This document shows positions 1 through 10,200 of a stretch of 64,000 nt of DNA, piece after piece. Position 1 is the stretch's first letter, and each line of letters begins with the position of its first letter. Origin of the DNA: Luteibacter pinisoli (GTDB lineage Bacteria > Pseudomonadota > Gammaproteobacteria > Xanthomonadales > Rhodanobacteraceae); the NCBI RefSeq assembly GCF_006385595.1, contig NZ_CP041046.1, positions 1,240,001 through 1,304,000 of the forward strand. Reading direction: 5' to 3'. The translations under genes and the position numbers were made by a program. Below the pieces are notes generated by a model, which searched no databases, was not told the origin of the DNA, and saw only the letters and a program-made list of their open reading frames with translations.

Positions 1-2348
1 TCAATCGCGGCCTGGTCTCCGGCCATATCGAAGGCGGATCGGCCTTGATTCGCGGCAACCTGCGCGATTTCCCGTTCCGGAACCAGGAGGGGCGGTTCGA
101 AGCGCGTGCGCTCATCGACGACCTGGTGCTCGACTACGGCACGGGCTGGCCGAAAGCCGAAGGGGTCACGGCCGTCGCCAACTTCATCGGCAACGGCATG
201 TTCGTCGAAGCCAGCGAGGGCCATTCGCTCGGCACGGCCGTCAGCTCGGCGACGGCGGCGATTCCTGATTTCGCTGACGGCGTGCTCGACCTGCGCGTGA
301 GTGGCGCGGGCACCGGCGGCAGCTTCCTGGACTTCATCAAGAGCAGCCCGATCGCCAGCAGCAGCCGCGAGGAGATCGACAAGATCAAGCTGGGCGGCAC
401 CGGCGAATTCGGCTTCAACATGCTGTTGCCGTTGAAGGACGCCCGGGAGTTCACGCTGGACGGCAAGGCCACGCTCAAGGACGCCGACCTCGTCGCCGAT
501 GCGTGGAAGCTGCGCCTGGACAAGATCAGCGGCCCCATGTCGTTCGACGGCAAGGGCTTCACCGCCACCGGCCTCACCACCCAGTTCCACGGCCAGCCGG
601 CCAGCCTGGATCTCGCGATTGCCGGTGGCACCGGCGATCCGGCCAAGGTGCTGGGCGCCAGCGTCACCGGCGCGTTCACCGTGGAAGAAATGGTCGCCGA
701 CTATCCCGACCTGAAATGGCTGGCGGACATCGCCAAGGGGCGGGGCACGTTCCGCATCGGCTTCGACCTGGTGCACGCGGGTGTGAAGAACGACCTGACC
801 CAGACACTCAGCGTCGATTCGGACCTGCGTGGGGTCGAAATGCTGATGCCGACGCCGGTGAAGAAGCCGGCAGCGCAGGCGTTGCCCTTGTCCGTCCGCC
901 TCGGCTTGCCCGTGGACGGCGCGCGCCTGGACCTGGCGCTTGGCGACGTCGTGCGGGGCCGCCTGCGCCTGGCCAACGGCAACACGCCGCTGGCAGCCGC
1001 GTTCAACCTGGGTACCACGGTGCCTGACGTGATGCCGGCCCAGGGTTACCTGTTCAGTGGCCACGCCGCAAAGCTCGACGTCTCCGGTTGGGTCCAGTAC
1101 GTCGTGGGCATGTCGACCGGGTCCAGCGGCCCGGGCCTGACCGGCCTGGACCTGACCACCGATGATGCGGAAGTCTTCGGCCAGCACTTCAGCAACATGC
1201 ATATCGTCGCGCGCCCGGGCCCGCGCGAGCTCAGCCTGCGGGTGGATAGCGACGGCATGGCGGGCGCGATGACGGTGCCCAACGACGACCTGCGGAAGCG
1301 CGGCATCACCGCGCGCATGGAGAAGCTATGGTGGCCTGCCGCCGACGACGCGGCCGATGCCGCCGCGAAGGGCAGGGCCAGCGCGGGGCAGGCGGCGACG
1401 GCCGCCGTCACGGTGGCTCATGCGGAAGACGCGAAGGACGCGGGCGCGAAGAAGCCCGCGGCCACGAACGAAGCCGGTGTCGCCCCCTCCAGCCTGCCGC
1501 CGCTGCACCTGCAGGTGAGCGACATGCGCCTGGGCAAGGCGCGCCTGGGTGATGCGCGCCTGGAAACCTGGCCGACGGACGAAGGCCTGCATGTCGACCA
1601 GCTGCGTGCCCAGTCCAAGAACATCCAGGTCACCGCCACCGGCGACTGGAACGGCGACGAGAAGAACAGCCACACGCACCTGTCCATGGACTTCGCCTCC
1701 GAGGACGTCGCGCGCATGCTCGATGCGCTTGGCTTTGCGGGGATCATGTCCGGCGGGCGCACCGAGGCACGCCTCGATGCCACCTGGCCAGGCGGCCCGT
1801 CCGCGCTGGCGTTGGCCAACATGGACGGCACGCTCAACATCAATGTCGCCAACGGGCGCATCCTCGAAGTGCAGCCGGGCGTCGGCCGCCTGTTCGGGCT
1901 CGTATCCATCACCGAACTGCCGCGGCGCATGGCGCTCGATTTCGGCGACGTGCTGGGCAAGGGTTTCGCCTTCGATGCGATCACCGGCGATTTCCGCTTC
2001 TCGAACGGCAACGCGAGCACGCAGAACCTGAAGATCCGGGCGCCCGCGGCCGAGATTTCGATCACCGGCCGTGCCGGCCTGAAGGCGCGCGACTACGACC
2101 AGGAAGTGCTGGTGGTGCCGCACCTGGGCAACAGCCTGCCCGTGGTCGGCGCGCTGGCCGGCGGCCCCGTCGGCGCCGCCGCCGGCCTCGCCGTGCAGGG
2201 GCTTCTGGGCCATGGCCTCAACCAGGCCGCGCGCAAGCGCTACCACGTCACCGGCAGCTGGGATAAGCCGGTGTTCACGCCGCTGGACAAGGGACCGCCG
2301 TCCGCGGCGGCGCCCACACCGGCGCCAGCGGCCCCACCCCGGCGCTGA
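1..2348 (+). CDS. yhdP: YhdP family AsmA-like envelope protein, 3' part (5' end outside window)
   Basis: The reading frame is open from base 3 and ends in TGA at 2346-2348, so the gene starts before the window; the roughly 780 residues seen are the C-terminal part of a protein normally about 1,270 residues long. The alternating beta-rich text, the late segment with GRILEVQPGVGRLFGL, and the terminal DYDQEVLVVPHLGNSLPVVGAL stretch are typical of YhdP/TIGR02099. AsmA-like family members span the periplasm and are linked to phospholipid transport to the outer membrane. A low-complexity Ala/Lys insert lies around 1370-1470, and the tail is Pro/Ala rich. tldD follows 107 bp downstream on the same strand, the usual arrangement. 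Family assignment is confident; the exact role in this organism is inferred. Confidence 0.88.
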   Translation, partial: NRGLVSGHIEGGSALIRGNLRDFPFRNQEGRFEARALIDDLVLDYGTGWPKAEGVTAVANFIGNGMFVEASEGHSLGTAVSSATAAIPDFADGVLDLRVSGAGTGGSFLDFIKSSPIASSSREEIDKIKLGGTGEFGFNMLLPLKDAREFTLDGKATLKDADLVADAWKLRLDKISGPMSFDGKGFTATGLTTQFHGQPASLDLAIAGGTGDPAKVLGASVTGAFTVEEMVADYPDLKWLADIAKGRGTFRIGFDLVHAGVKNDLTQTLSVDSDLRGVEMLMPTPVKKPAAQALPLSVRLGLPVDGARLDLALGDVVRGRLRLANGNTPLAAAFNLGTTVPDVMPAQGYLFSGHAAKLDVSGWVQYVVGMSTGSSGPGLTGLDLTTDDAEVFGQHFSNMHIVARPGPRELSLRVDSDGMAGAMTVPNDDLRKRGITARMEKLWWPAADDAADAAAKGRASAGQAATAAVTVAHAEDAKDAGAKKPAATNEAGVAPSSLPPLHLQVSDMRLGKARLGDARLETWPTDEGLHVDQLRAQSKNIQVTATGDWNGDEKNSHTHLSMDFASEDVARMLDALGFAGIMSGGRTEARLDATWPGGPSALALANMDGTLNINVANGRILEVQPGVGRLFGLVSITELPRRMALDFGDVLGKGFAFDAITGDFRFSNGNASTQNLKIRAPAAEISITGRAGLKARDYDQEVLVVPHLGNSLPVVGALAGGPVGAAAGLAVQGLLGHGLNQAARKRYHVTGSWDKPVFTPLDKGPPSAAAPTPAPAAPPRR

Positions 2349-2361
2349 CGACCGGCCACGC

Positions 2362-2386
2362 GGCGGCCGCATTAGGCTTGGCCGCC
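2362..2386 (+). terminator. weak hairpin after yhdP
   Basis: GGCGGCC at 2362-2368 pairs with GGCCGCC at 2380-2386 across an 11-base loop, 14 bp after the yhdP stop. A short CTTT follows at 2392-2395 but there is no real T-run, so this may be an attenuator or chance pairing in GC-rich DNA. Confidence 0.25.
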
Positions 2387-2455
2387 CCGGGGCTTTAAGC
2401 TGAACCCCCACGCCCCCACGTTTTGGGGTCTACGTCTCTTCTACCGGCAGCCTTG

Positions 2456-3895
2456 ATGGATTCCCTGATCACCCTCGCCGAACGTCGCCTGCTCACCCCG
2501 GGCGGCCTGGCTTCCACCGACCTCGACCGCGTGTTCTCGCAGCTGATGGGCCCCTCCATCGACTTCGCGGACCTGTACTTCCAGCATTCGCGCAGCGAAT
2601 CCTGGGTGCTGGAAGAGGGCATCGTGAAGGACGGCAGCCACTCCATCGAGCAGGGCGTGGGCGTGCGCGCCATCTCGGGTGAGAAAACCGGCTTCTCGTA
2701 CTCGGACGACATCGTGCTGCCGCAGCTGCTCGAGGCCTCGCGCGCCGCGCGCGCCATCGCCCAGGGTGGTGCCGGCGCGGGCAAGCCGCTGGCCATCGCC
2801 ACGGGCCGTGGCCTGTATCCGGCCATCGATCCGGTGGAAAGCCTGCCGAACGAAGAAAAGATCGGTCTCCTTCGCGAAGTGGACGCCTACGCCCGCTCGC
2901 GCGATCCGCGCGTCAAGCAGGTGGTGGTGAGCCTCGCCGCCACGATGGACACCATCCTGGTCGCCGCCTCCGACGGCACGCTGGCCGCCGACGTGCGCCC
3001 GCTGGTGCGCCTCAACGTGCAGGTGATCGCCGAGCAGGGCGGCCGTCGCGAGCAGGGTCACTCCGGTGGCGGTGGCCGCTACGGCTACCGCGAACTGCTG
3101 GAGAACGGCCGCGCGCACGCGTTCGCCGAGGAAGCCGTGCGCCAGGCGTTGGTCAACCTCGAAGCGGTGGATGCCCCTGCCGGCACGATGACCGTGGTGC
3201 TCGGGCCGGGCTGGCCGGGCGTGCTCCTGCACGAAGCGATCGGCCATGGCCTGGAAGGCGATTTCAACCGCAAGGGCAGCTCGGCCTTCGCCGGCCGCAT
3301 CGGCCAGCGCGTGGCGGCGGAAGGCGTCACCGTGGTGGACGACGGCACCTTGCCGGGTCGCCGCGGTTCGCTGAGCATCGACGACGAAGGTACGCCGACC
3401 GAGTGCACCACGCTGATCGAGAACGGCATCCTGAAGGGCTACATGCAGGACAAGCTCAACGCACGGCTGATGGGCGTCAAGGCCACCGGCAATGGCCGCC
3501 GCGAATCGTTCGCGCAGTTGCCGATGCCGCGCATGACCAACACCTACATGCTCGCCGGTAACCGCGAACCGGAAGAAATCATCCGTTCGGTGAAGCGTGG
3601 CTTGTACGCCGTGAACTTCGGCGGCGGCCAGGTCGACATCACCAACGGCAAGTTCGTGTTCTCCGCCAGCGAGGCGTACCTCATCGAAGACGGCAAGGTC
3701 ACGCGTCCGGTGAAGGGTGCCACGCTCGTCGGTGCGGGCCCGGAAGTGCTGACCCGCGTCTCGATGATCGGCAACGACCTCGCGCTCGACGAAGGCGTGG
3801 GTGTGTGCGGCAAGGATGGCCAGAGCGTACCGGTCGGCGTGGGCCAGCCAACGCTGCGTGTCGACGCGATGACGGTAGGCGGTACGGCGGCCTGA
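2456..3895 (+). CDS. tldD: Metalloprotease TldD
   Basis: TldD pairs with TldE/PmbA to form a cytosolic metalloprotease that degrades unfolded peptides and trims peptide natural products such as microcins. The ATG at 2456 gives 479 residues, matching the family (about 481), and begins with the typical MDSLITLAERRLL; an in-frame start at 2423 would add 11 unlikely residues. The metal-binding HEAIGH sits near residue 259 and is followed by the family GLEGDFNRKGSSAF segment. Glycine-rich C-terminal strands (NFGGGQVDITNGKFVF) are also present. The partner tldE lies 8.4 kb downstream on the same strand, separated by an exoenzyme gene and the darP pair. No defect is visible. Confidence 0.95.
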   Translation: MDSLITLAERRLLTPGGLASTDLDRVFSQLMGPSIDFADLYFQHSRSESWVLEEGIVKDGSHSIEQGVGVRAISGEKTGFSYSDDIVLPQLLEASRAARAIAQGGAGAGKPLAIATGRGLYPAIDPVESLPNEEKIGLLREVDAYARSRDPRVKQVVVSLAATMDTILVAASDGTLAADVRPLVRLNVQVIAEQGGRREQGHSGGGGRYGYRELLENGRAHAFAEEAVRQALVNLEAVDAPAGTMTVVLGPGWPGVLLHEAIGHGLEGDFNRKGSSAFAGRIGQRVAAEGVTVVDDGTLPGRRGSLSIDDEGTPTECTTLIENGILKGYMQDKLNARLMGVKATGNGRRESFAQLPMPRMTNTYMLAGNREPEEIIRSVKRGLYAVNFGGGQVDITNGKFVFSASEAYLIEDGKVTRPVKGATLVGAGPEVLTRVSMIGNDLALDEGVGVCGKDGQSVPVGVGQPTLRVDAMTVGGTAA

Positions 3896-4223
3896 TGCCG
3901 TCGTATCCGCGGCTGTCTTGACTGAATCCGCCATGCGTGTGACAAGCGCGACCTGTGTCACGGAACGCGTGCGTACGGTACGAAAAGCCTCAATTGGGGT
4001 GGATTTAGTATTGTGATCGTCATTGCTGCGGCGCGATGATCCGCCCGCAGACGGCGTATGGACGGCTAAATTTCTATGTGCCACGGGCCCCTGGCGCGCG
4101 GCGGGAAATTGACTATCCCCCAACATGAAACGACGAAGGACGGCTGGCGCATGCGCCGGCCGGCGCCGTCGTGCGTGCGCGGAGCGCTGCTGTTAACGAG
4201 CCAACCCACAGGGGATTTCCTCC
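3896..4223 (+). promoter_or_regulatory. 328-bp upstream region of the mosaic carbohydrase gene
   Basis: No credible gene is seen in this gap. TTGACT at 4109-4114 could be a -35 box but the matching -10 region (GACGAA) is poor. Between it and the start codon is a hairpin-prone segment: GACGGC at 4139-4144 pairs with GCCGTC at 4165-4170, enclosing the 12-base palindrome GGCGCATGCGCC at 4146-4157. Further up, GTGACA and TGTCAC near 3940-3960 form a spaced inverted repeat, and CGTAC-G-GTACG occupies 3972-3982. Together these suggest a regulated leader, but no known operator or riboswitch is recognised. Confidence 0.35.
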
Positions 4224-7200
4224 ATGACACTCCACCCCGCAGCACCCCCGGGGCATGCGAAACGAGCCAGGCTATCCGCCGTGCTCGCTGCGCTATGCCT
4301 GGGTGCGACCGTGACGGCGCATGCCGTGACACTCGCACCCTCCGACCGCGTGGATGTAAACCTCGGCGCGCAGCCGTGGAAGTACATCAAGCAGTACCAG
4401 AATCAGACAGGCCACGCCCAGGTTCCCAATGCGGACGACGGCGCCGCCGTGAACTTCGACGATTCGAAGTGGGAAACCGTCGGCATCCCGCACGCCGCCA
4501 ACGACTTCACCACCTTCATCAACCAGGAATCCGGCGGTGGCCAGGGCAGCCTGGACGGTGAAACCAGCTGGTACCGCACCACGCTGAAGGACAGCGCGAG
4601 CTATGCGGGCCGCAAGGTGATGGTGGAGTTCGAAGGTGCGCACACGGGCGACCGCGTGTACATCAACGGCCGCTTCATTCCCGGTACGGGTGCGCTGAAC
4701 CAGGCCGGCCAGGTCGACGCCAACGCGACGCACGTGATTGGCTTCATCCCGCACATCGTCGACCTCACGCCGTACCTGAAGTACGACGGCACCGACGTGA
4801 TCGCGGTGAAGGTCAGCCGCAGCGGTGGTGGTTTCTTCCAGGATCCGGGTTTCTCCGGTTCGTTCCGCTTTGGCCAGGCCGAAGCGGGCCTGTTCCGCCC
4901 GGTGAAACTGCACGTCACCAACCTCGTGCACATCCCCGAGAACGTCTACGCCGGCCAGAACACCTGGGGCACGTACGTTGGTACCGAATCGCTCAGCGAC
5001 GACCACAAGACGGCGGTCGTGCGCGTGCAGACGAACGTGGTCAACGAGCGTGATACGCCGGTCACCGCCACGCTGACAACGCAGATTGTCGACGCGGCCG
5101 GCACGGTCGTCGCCACCGACCAGCAGCAACAGGTGCTGGCGCCGCACGCGATTCCGTCCGACACCACGCCGGTGTTCGACGAACACCTGACGCTGACGAA
5201 CCCGACGCTCTGGTATCCGAACAACAGCATCTACGGCAAGCCGTACATGTACAAGGTGCTGCACACCGTCAGCATCGATGGCGCGGTGGTGGATGCGAAG
5301 CAGAGCCCGCTCGGCGTACGCGTCATCACCTGGGACAAGGATTTCCCGTACGTCAACGGCAAGAAGCAATACACCTGGGGTGCTTCGGGTCGCTATGACT
5401 ACCCGGCGCTCGGCTCGTCCGTGCCGGAAGAGCAGCAGTGGCGCGACCTGCAGCAGCTCGCTGCCGGCGGTGGCAACCTGTGGCGTCCCGGCCATTCGCC
5501 GTCCAGTCCGGAATTCGTCGAAGCGGCGGATGCCCTCGGCGTCTTCATCGTGCAGCCCAGCGGCGACGGTGAAAACGGCTTCGCCAACCGTTGCGCAGCG
5601 GGCGATACCGCCTGCGTCAACATGTGGAACATCAAGCGCGAACTGCATCGCGACCTGGTCATCCGCGACCGTAACCATCCGTCGATCCTCGCGTGGGAAT
5701 CCGACAATGGCAAGATGGATACGAACTTCGCGAACGAGCTGCGCAACCTGGCCAAGGCATGGGACAGCATCGCTCCCCGCGCCGCCGCCGACCGCTCACC
5801 GGACCCCGCCAACGGCGACATCCTGAGCTGCAGCAAGGCCGGTTGCGAAGAAGGCGTGCACCAGCAGTTCCCGACCAAGCCCGCCTGGGGCGCGGAGTAC
5901 TGGGGCATCGGATCGCAACGCCACGCGTTCGATTACGAGCTCTCGTACGCGCTGAATTACCTCGTGCCGTACTCGAAGGGCCGCAAGGCGGGCACCTTCG
6001 GCATGGCGCAGTGGTACTTCGCCGACACCCCGGGCGAAACCATCGAGTTCGACGAAGGCACCGAGGACGCCACGCACTTCACGATCGCCAAGGACACCGG
6101 CGAGAAGCAGTTCGTGCACAACGTGCGTTCGATCGGCAGCTCCATGGTCGACCAGAACCGCTTCCCCCGCATGATGTATTACATCTACCAGTCGGTGTGG
6201 ACGCCGTTCGAAGTGAAGCCGGTGGTGAAGCTGGCGCATCACTGGAACCGCTCCGGCGATATCCAGGTGAACGCGTTCAGCAACTGCCCGGCCGTGCGCC
6301 TGCTGGTGAATGGCGTGCCGCAGGGTAGCGACCAGAAGCCCAACAACTGGGATTCGATCGACCAGGCCAGCTACGACGTCGAGAATGCGGGCAAGGATCC
6401 GGATACGGGCCACATCAAGGGCTCGGCACAGGCGCAGAAGACCACGGGTCTTCCGGGCCAGGTGCACTGGAACGTCACCTGGCAGGCCGGTACCGCGACG
6501 GCGCAGTGCATTGACGCACTGGGCGCCGTGGTGGACGACGCCAATGGTACGCCGGTGCAGGATACGTTGACGACCGCCGGCAAGGCCGACCACATTGCGC
6601 TGAGCGTGGTGCCGGAACTGGTGAAGCCGGATGGCACGGCGTTTGCCGTGACCGCCAATGGCTCGGATGCCGCCTTCATCGTCGCCCGCGTGGTCGACAA
6701 GGATGGCAACACCGTGCCGGAGGGCTCGGATGTCAACGTGACCTTTGAAGTCACCGGCGGCGCCTCGCTGGTCAACTACCAGGGCGGTACACAGCAGCTG
6801 GTGGACTGGGCGGGTGGCCACACCCTCAATGGCGATGGTTCCGAAGAGCCGATCCACGGCTACCACTCGCCGGGCGACCATGAACTGAAGTTCGAGGGCG
6901 GCCTGCAGAAGATCGCGCTGCGCACGAAGTTCGACACGGGTACGGTGACCGTCACCGCAACGGCCGCCGGCCTGTTGCCGGGCAGCGCATCGTTCAACAT
7001 CTCGCCCGTGCCGAAGGCCTCGCAAGGTGCGTCGGGTCCGCCGTCCATCATCGCCAACCCGATCGAAGACGACGTGACCCAGGGCTTTGCCGGCCATTTC
7101 TCGGTGACCGCCACGGGTGAAGCCCCGCTGTCGTTCACCTGGAAGCGCAACGGCCAGGCGATCCCGGGCGCCAACGCCGCAAGCTACACCACGCCCGCAA

Positions 7201-10200
7201 CGGCCATGGCCGATAGCGGTGCGGCTTACACGGTGGTCGTGCACAACGCGAAGGGTGACCAGGAATCCACGCCTGCGATCCTGAAGGTGTTCACGGCGCA
7301 GCCGGTGGTGATCAGCCAGCAGCCGGCGGCACAGAGCGTGGACGTGGGCCAGCAGGCGCACTTCGCCGTGGCCGCGACCGGTTCGCCCAAGGTGACCTAC
7401 CAGTGGATGCGCGGCAACACCGCCATCGTCGGTGCGAATGGGAAGACGTATGACACGCCGGTGCTGACCGCCGCCGATGGCAACGTCGATTACGCCGTGG
7501 TGGTGTCCAATCCGCTGGGCGATACCCCGTCGACCCCGGCTCACCTCACCGTGAATGCAGCTCGCCAGCCGGTCATTACCGGCCAGCCGGGCAACGTCCG
7601 CGCCAATCCGGGCCAGAGCGCCCAGTTCACCGTGGCGGTCGCAGGGTCCTCGCCGTTCCACTACAAGTGGACGCACGATGGCCAGCCCGTGGGCGACGAC
7701 AGCGCCACGCTCACCGTATCCAATGTGAGCCTGAGCGACGTGGGCAACTACGTCGTGGTGGTGACCAACATCCTCGGCGACACGGCTGCCGCGACCAGCA
7801 ACACGGCCGTGCTGACCCTGGCCCCGCCGGGTGCGAACCTGGCACGCCAGAAGGTGACTTACGCCAGCGGCGTGGAGAACGTGCAGGGCACGCCGGCCGC
7901 CGGTGCGGTGGATGGCAATGACAAGGGCACGCGCTGGGCCTCGGAGCAGAAGAACGATGCGGCCTGGTTCACGGTGGACCTGGGTGCGGTGCGCTCGTTC
8001 AACCGCGTGGTGATCAAGTGGGAGAACGCCCACGCCGCGCAGTACAAGATCCAGTACTCGAACGACAAGGACACCGGCTACCAGGACTGGGTCGAGAACG
8101 ACACCAGCCTCGGCGGCACGGAAGACATGACGGACAAGCGCGTTTCGGCCCGCTATGTGCGCATGCAGGGCATCAAGCGTGCCACCGACTACGGTTACTC
8201 GTTCTACGAGTTCGAAGTCTACGACTCGCCGACCTGCTGCCAGGACGGCAACCGCTACACCGTGCAGGACACCAACCACGTCGTGGACCACTTCAGTGGC
8301 CTGACCTGGGAGCGTGCCCAGCGTGGCCTGGCCGACCAGGGTGCGCAGTACAAGCAGTCCAATGCGATCGCGGACTGCAAGGCCGCCAGCGCCCGCCTGC
8401 CGACGATCGATGAAGCGCTGGCCGTGGCGGGTCAGAACCTGTCGACGAACGCGTTCCCGCAGGCGTGGACGATCTGGACCTCGACGAACGATCCGACCGA
8501 TACGCAGTATGCGTACCAGGTCGCCTCGGATGGCACGACGTTCCGCCTGGTGGCGGAGAACAATCCGTCGCACGCGCTGTGTGTCACCGGTACCACCGTC
8601 GTGGCCCCGTCCATCACGGCAGACCCGGCGGGCCAGAAGGCTGGCGTGGGCCGTTCGGCCCACCTGGCCGTGACGGCGACCGGCGACGGCCCGCTGGCCT
8701 ACAACTGGTATCGCCACCTGCCGCAGGGCGATGGCACGTTCGTGGACGAGCTCGCCTCGTCGACGACCGACAGCACCTATGCCACCCCGGCGCTTACGGC
8801 GGCGGATAGCGGCACGCAGTACATGGTGCGCGTGGTGAGTGCGAAGGGCCTCACGACCCAGAGCCGCTTCGCCACGGTCACCGTGGATAACTCCACCGAC
8901 GGGTTCGATCCGCCGGCATGGCAGCAGGGCACGGCCACGCAGCCGGGCAATGGCGGCACGGATCCGGGCCAGCCGGATAACCCGGATGGCCCGGGTACGC
9001 CGGGTGACGGCCAGGGCGGCGTGAACGTCGCCGTGGGTGCGGGTGCGACCTCCAGTGGCAACGAAGACGACGGCTACCTTGGCCCGAAGGGCGCGGTGGA
9101 CGGTGACTTCACGACGCGCTGGGGTTCCAAATTCACGCCGACGGCGTGGATCCGCCTGGACCTGGGTTCGCAGAAGACGTCCGACCACGTGCTCCTGCGT
9201 TGGGAGCGCGCCCATTCGACGTCGTACATCGTCGAAGTGTCCAACGATGACGTGAACTACACGGCGGTCACCCCGCAACCGGTCGCCGGCAAGGGTGGCG
9301 TCGAGCGCGTGGACTTCTCCGCGGTCACCGCGCAGTACGTGCGCATGACCAGCCTGGCGAAGAACACCGACTACGGCGTGTCGCTGTATGAGTTCGAGGT
9401 GTATGCGGCCGCCGTGCCGACGTTCGTCAGCCAGCCGCAGGCGCAGTCCGTGACCGCGGGCCAGCCGGTGACCTTCGCCGTCAGCGTCAAGGCCAACGGC
9501 AATGTCGGCTACCAGTGGCGTCGTAACGGTGCCGCCGTGGCGGGAGCCACCCAGGCCACGTACTCGTTCACCGCCTCGCTTGCCAATGCGGGTAACTACG
9601 ACGTGGTCGTCTCCGATGCCGCAGGGCATAGCGTCACCAGCCAGCCGGCGACCCTCGCCGTGCAGCAGGCGGCGCAGACGACGCCTCCGCCGTCCTCAAG
9701 CACCAACCTGGCGCTGCACCAGCCGGCGCTCGCGTCGTCGTCGGAGAACCCGGTGGCGTTCAAGGCCGCCAACGTGACCGACGGCGATGCCGGTTCGCGC
9801 TGGTCGTCGGAGTTCACCAACGACGAGTGGGTCCGCGTGGACCTGGGCGCCGTGAAGACGGTGAACAAGGTGGTGCTCTCGTGGGAGAACGCGCATGCCG
9901 TGAACTACCTGCTCGAGGTATCCCTCGACGGCCAGTCCTGGCAGGTGGCCGATTCGCGCGTGGGTAGTAATGGCGGCGTGGAGACGCTGACCTTCACGCC
10001 GGTCTCGGCGCGCTACGTCCGCATGCACGGCCAGACCCGCAGCACGCAGTACGGCTATTCGTTGTGGGAAATGGAAGTGTATGGTCCGGCCGATGGTTCG
10101 GATCCGACCCAGCCGCAGCAGCCGGGTGGTAACGATCCGTCCACCGGCTTCGACTACACCACGTACCCGGGCTTCATCGGTACGACGCTGCGCAATGCGA

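Noticed and set aside
134..679. Minus-strand open frame of 181 codons in yhdP and many similar long antisense frames
   Set aside because: In high-GC DNA antisense frames stay open by chance; the text is Arg/Pro/Ala-rich without motifs and lies wholly under a recognised gene.
3936..3962. CRP site in GTGTGACA...TGTGTCACG before the glycosidase gene
   Set aside because: Half-site spacing and order do not fit TGTGA-N6-TCACA; only a loose GTGACA/TGTCAC repeat remains.
5796..9629. 1,277-codon antisense open frame within the glycosidase gene
   Set aside because: Composition (His/Arg/Gly-rich, no domains) and full overlap with a well-supported gene show it is a shadow frame.
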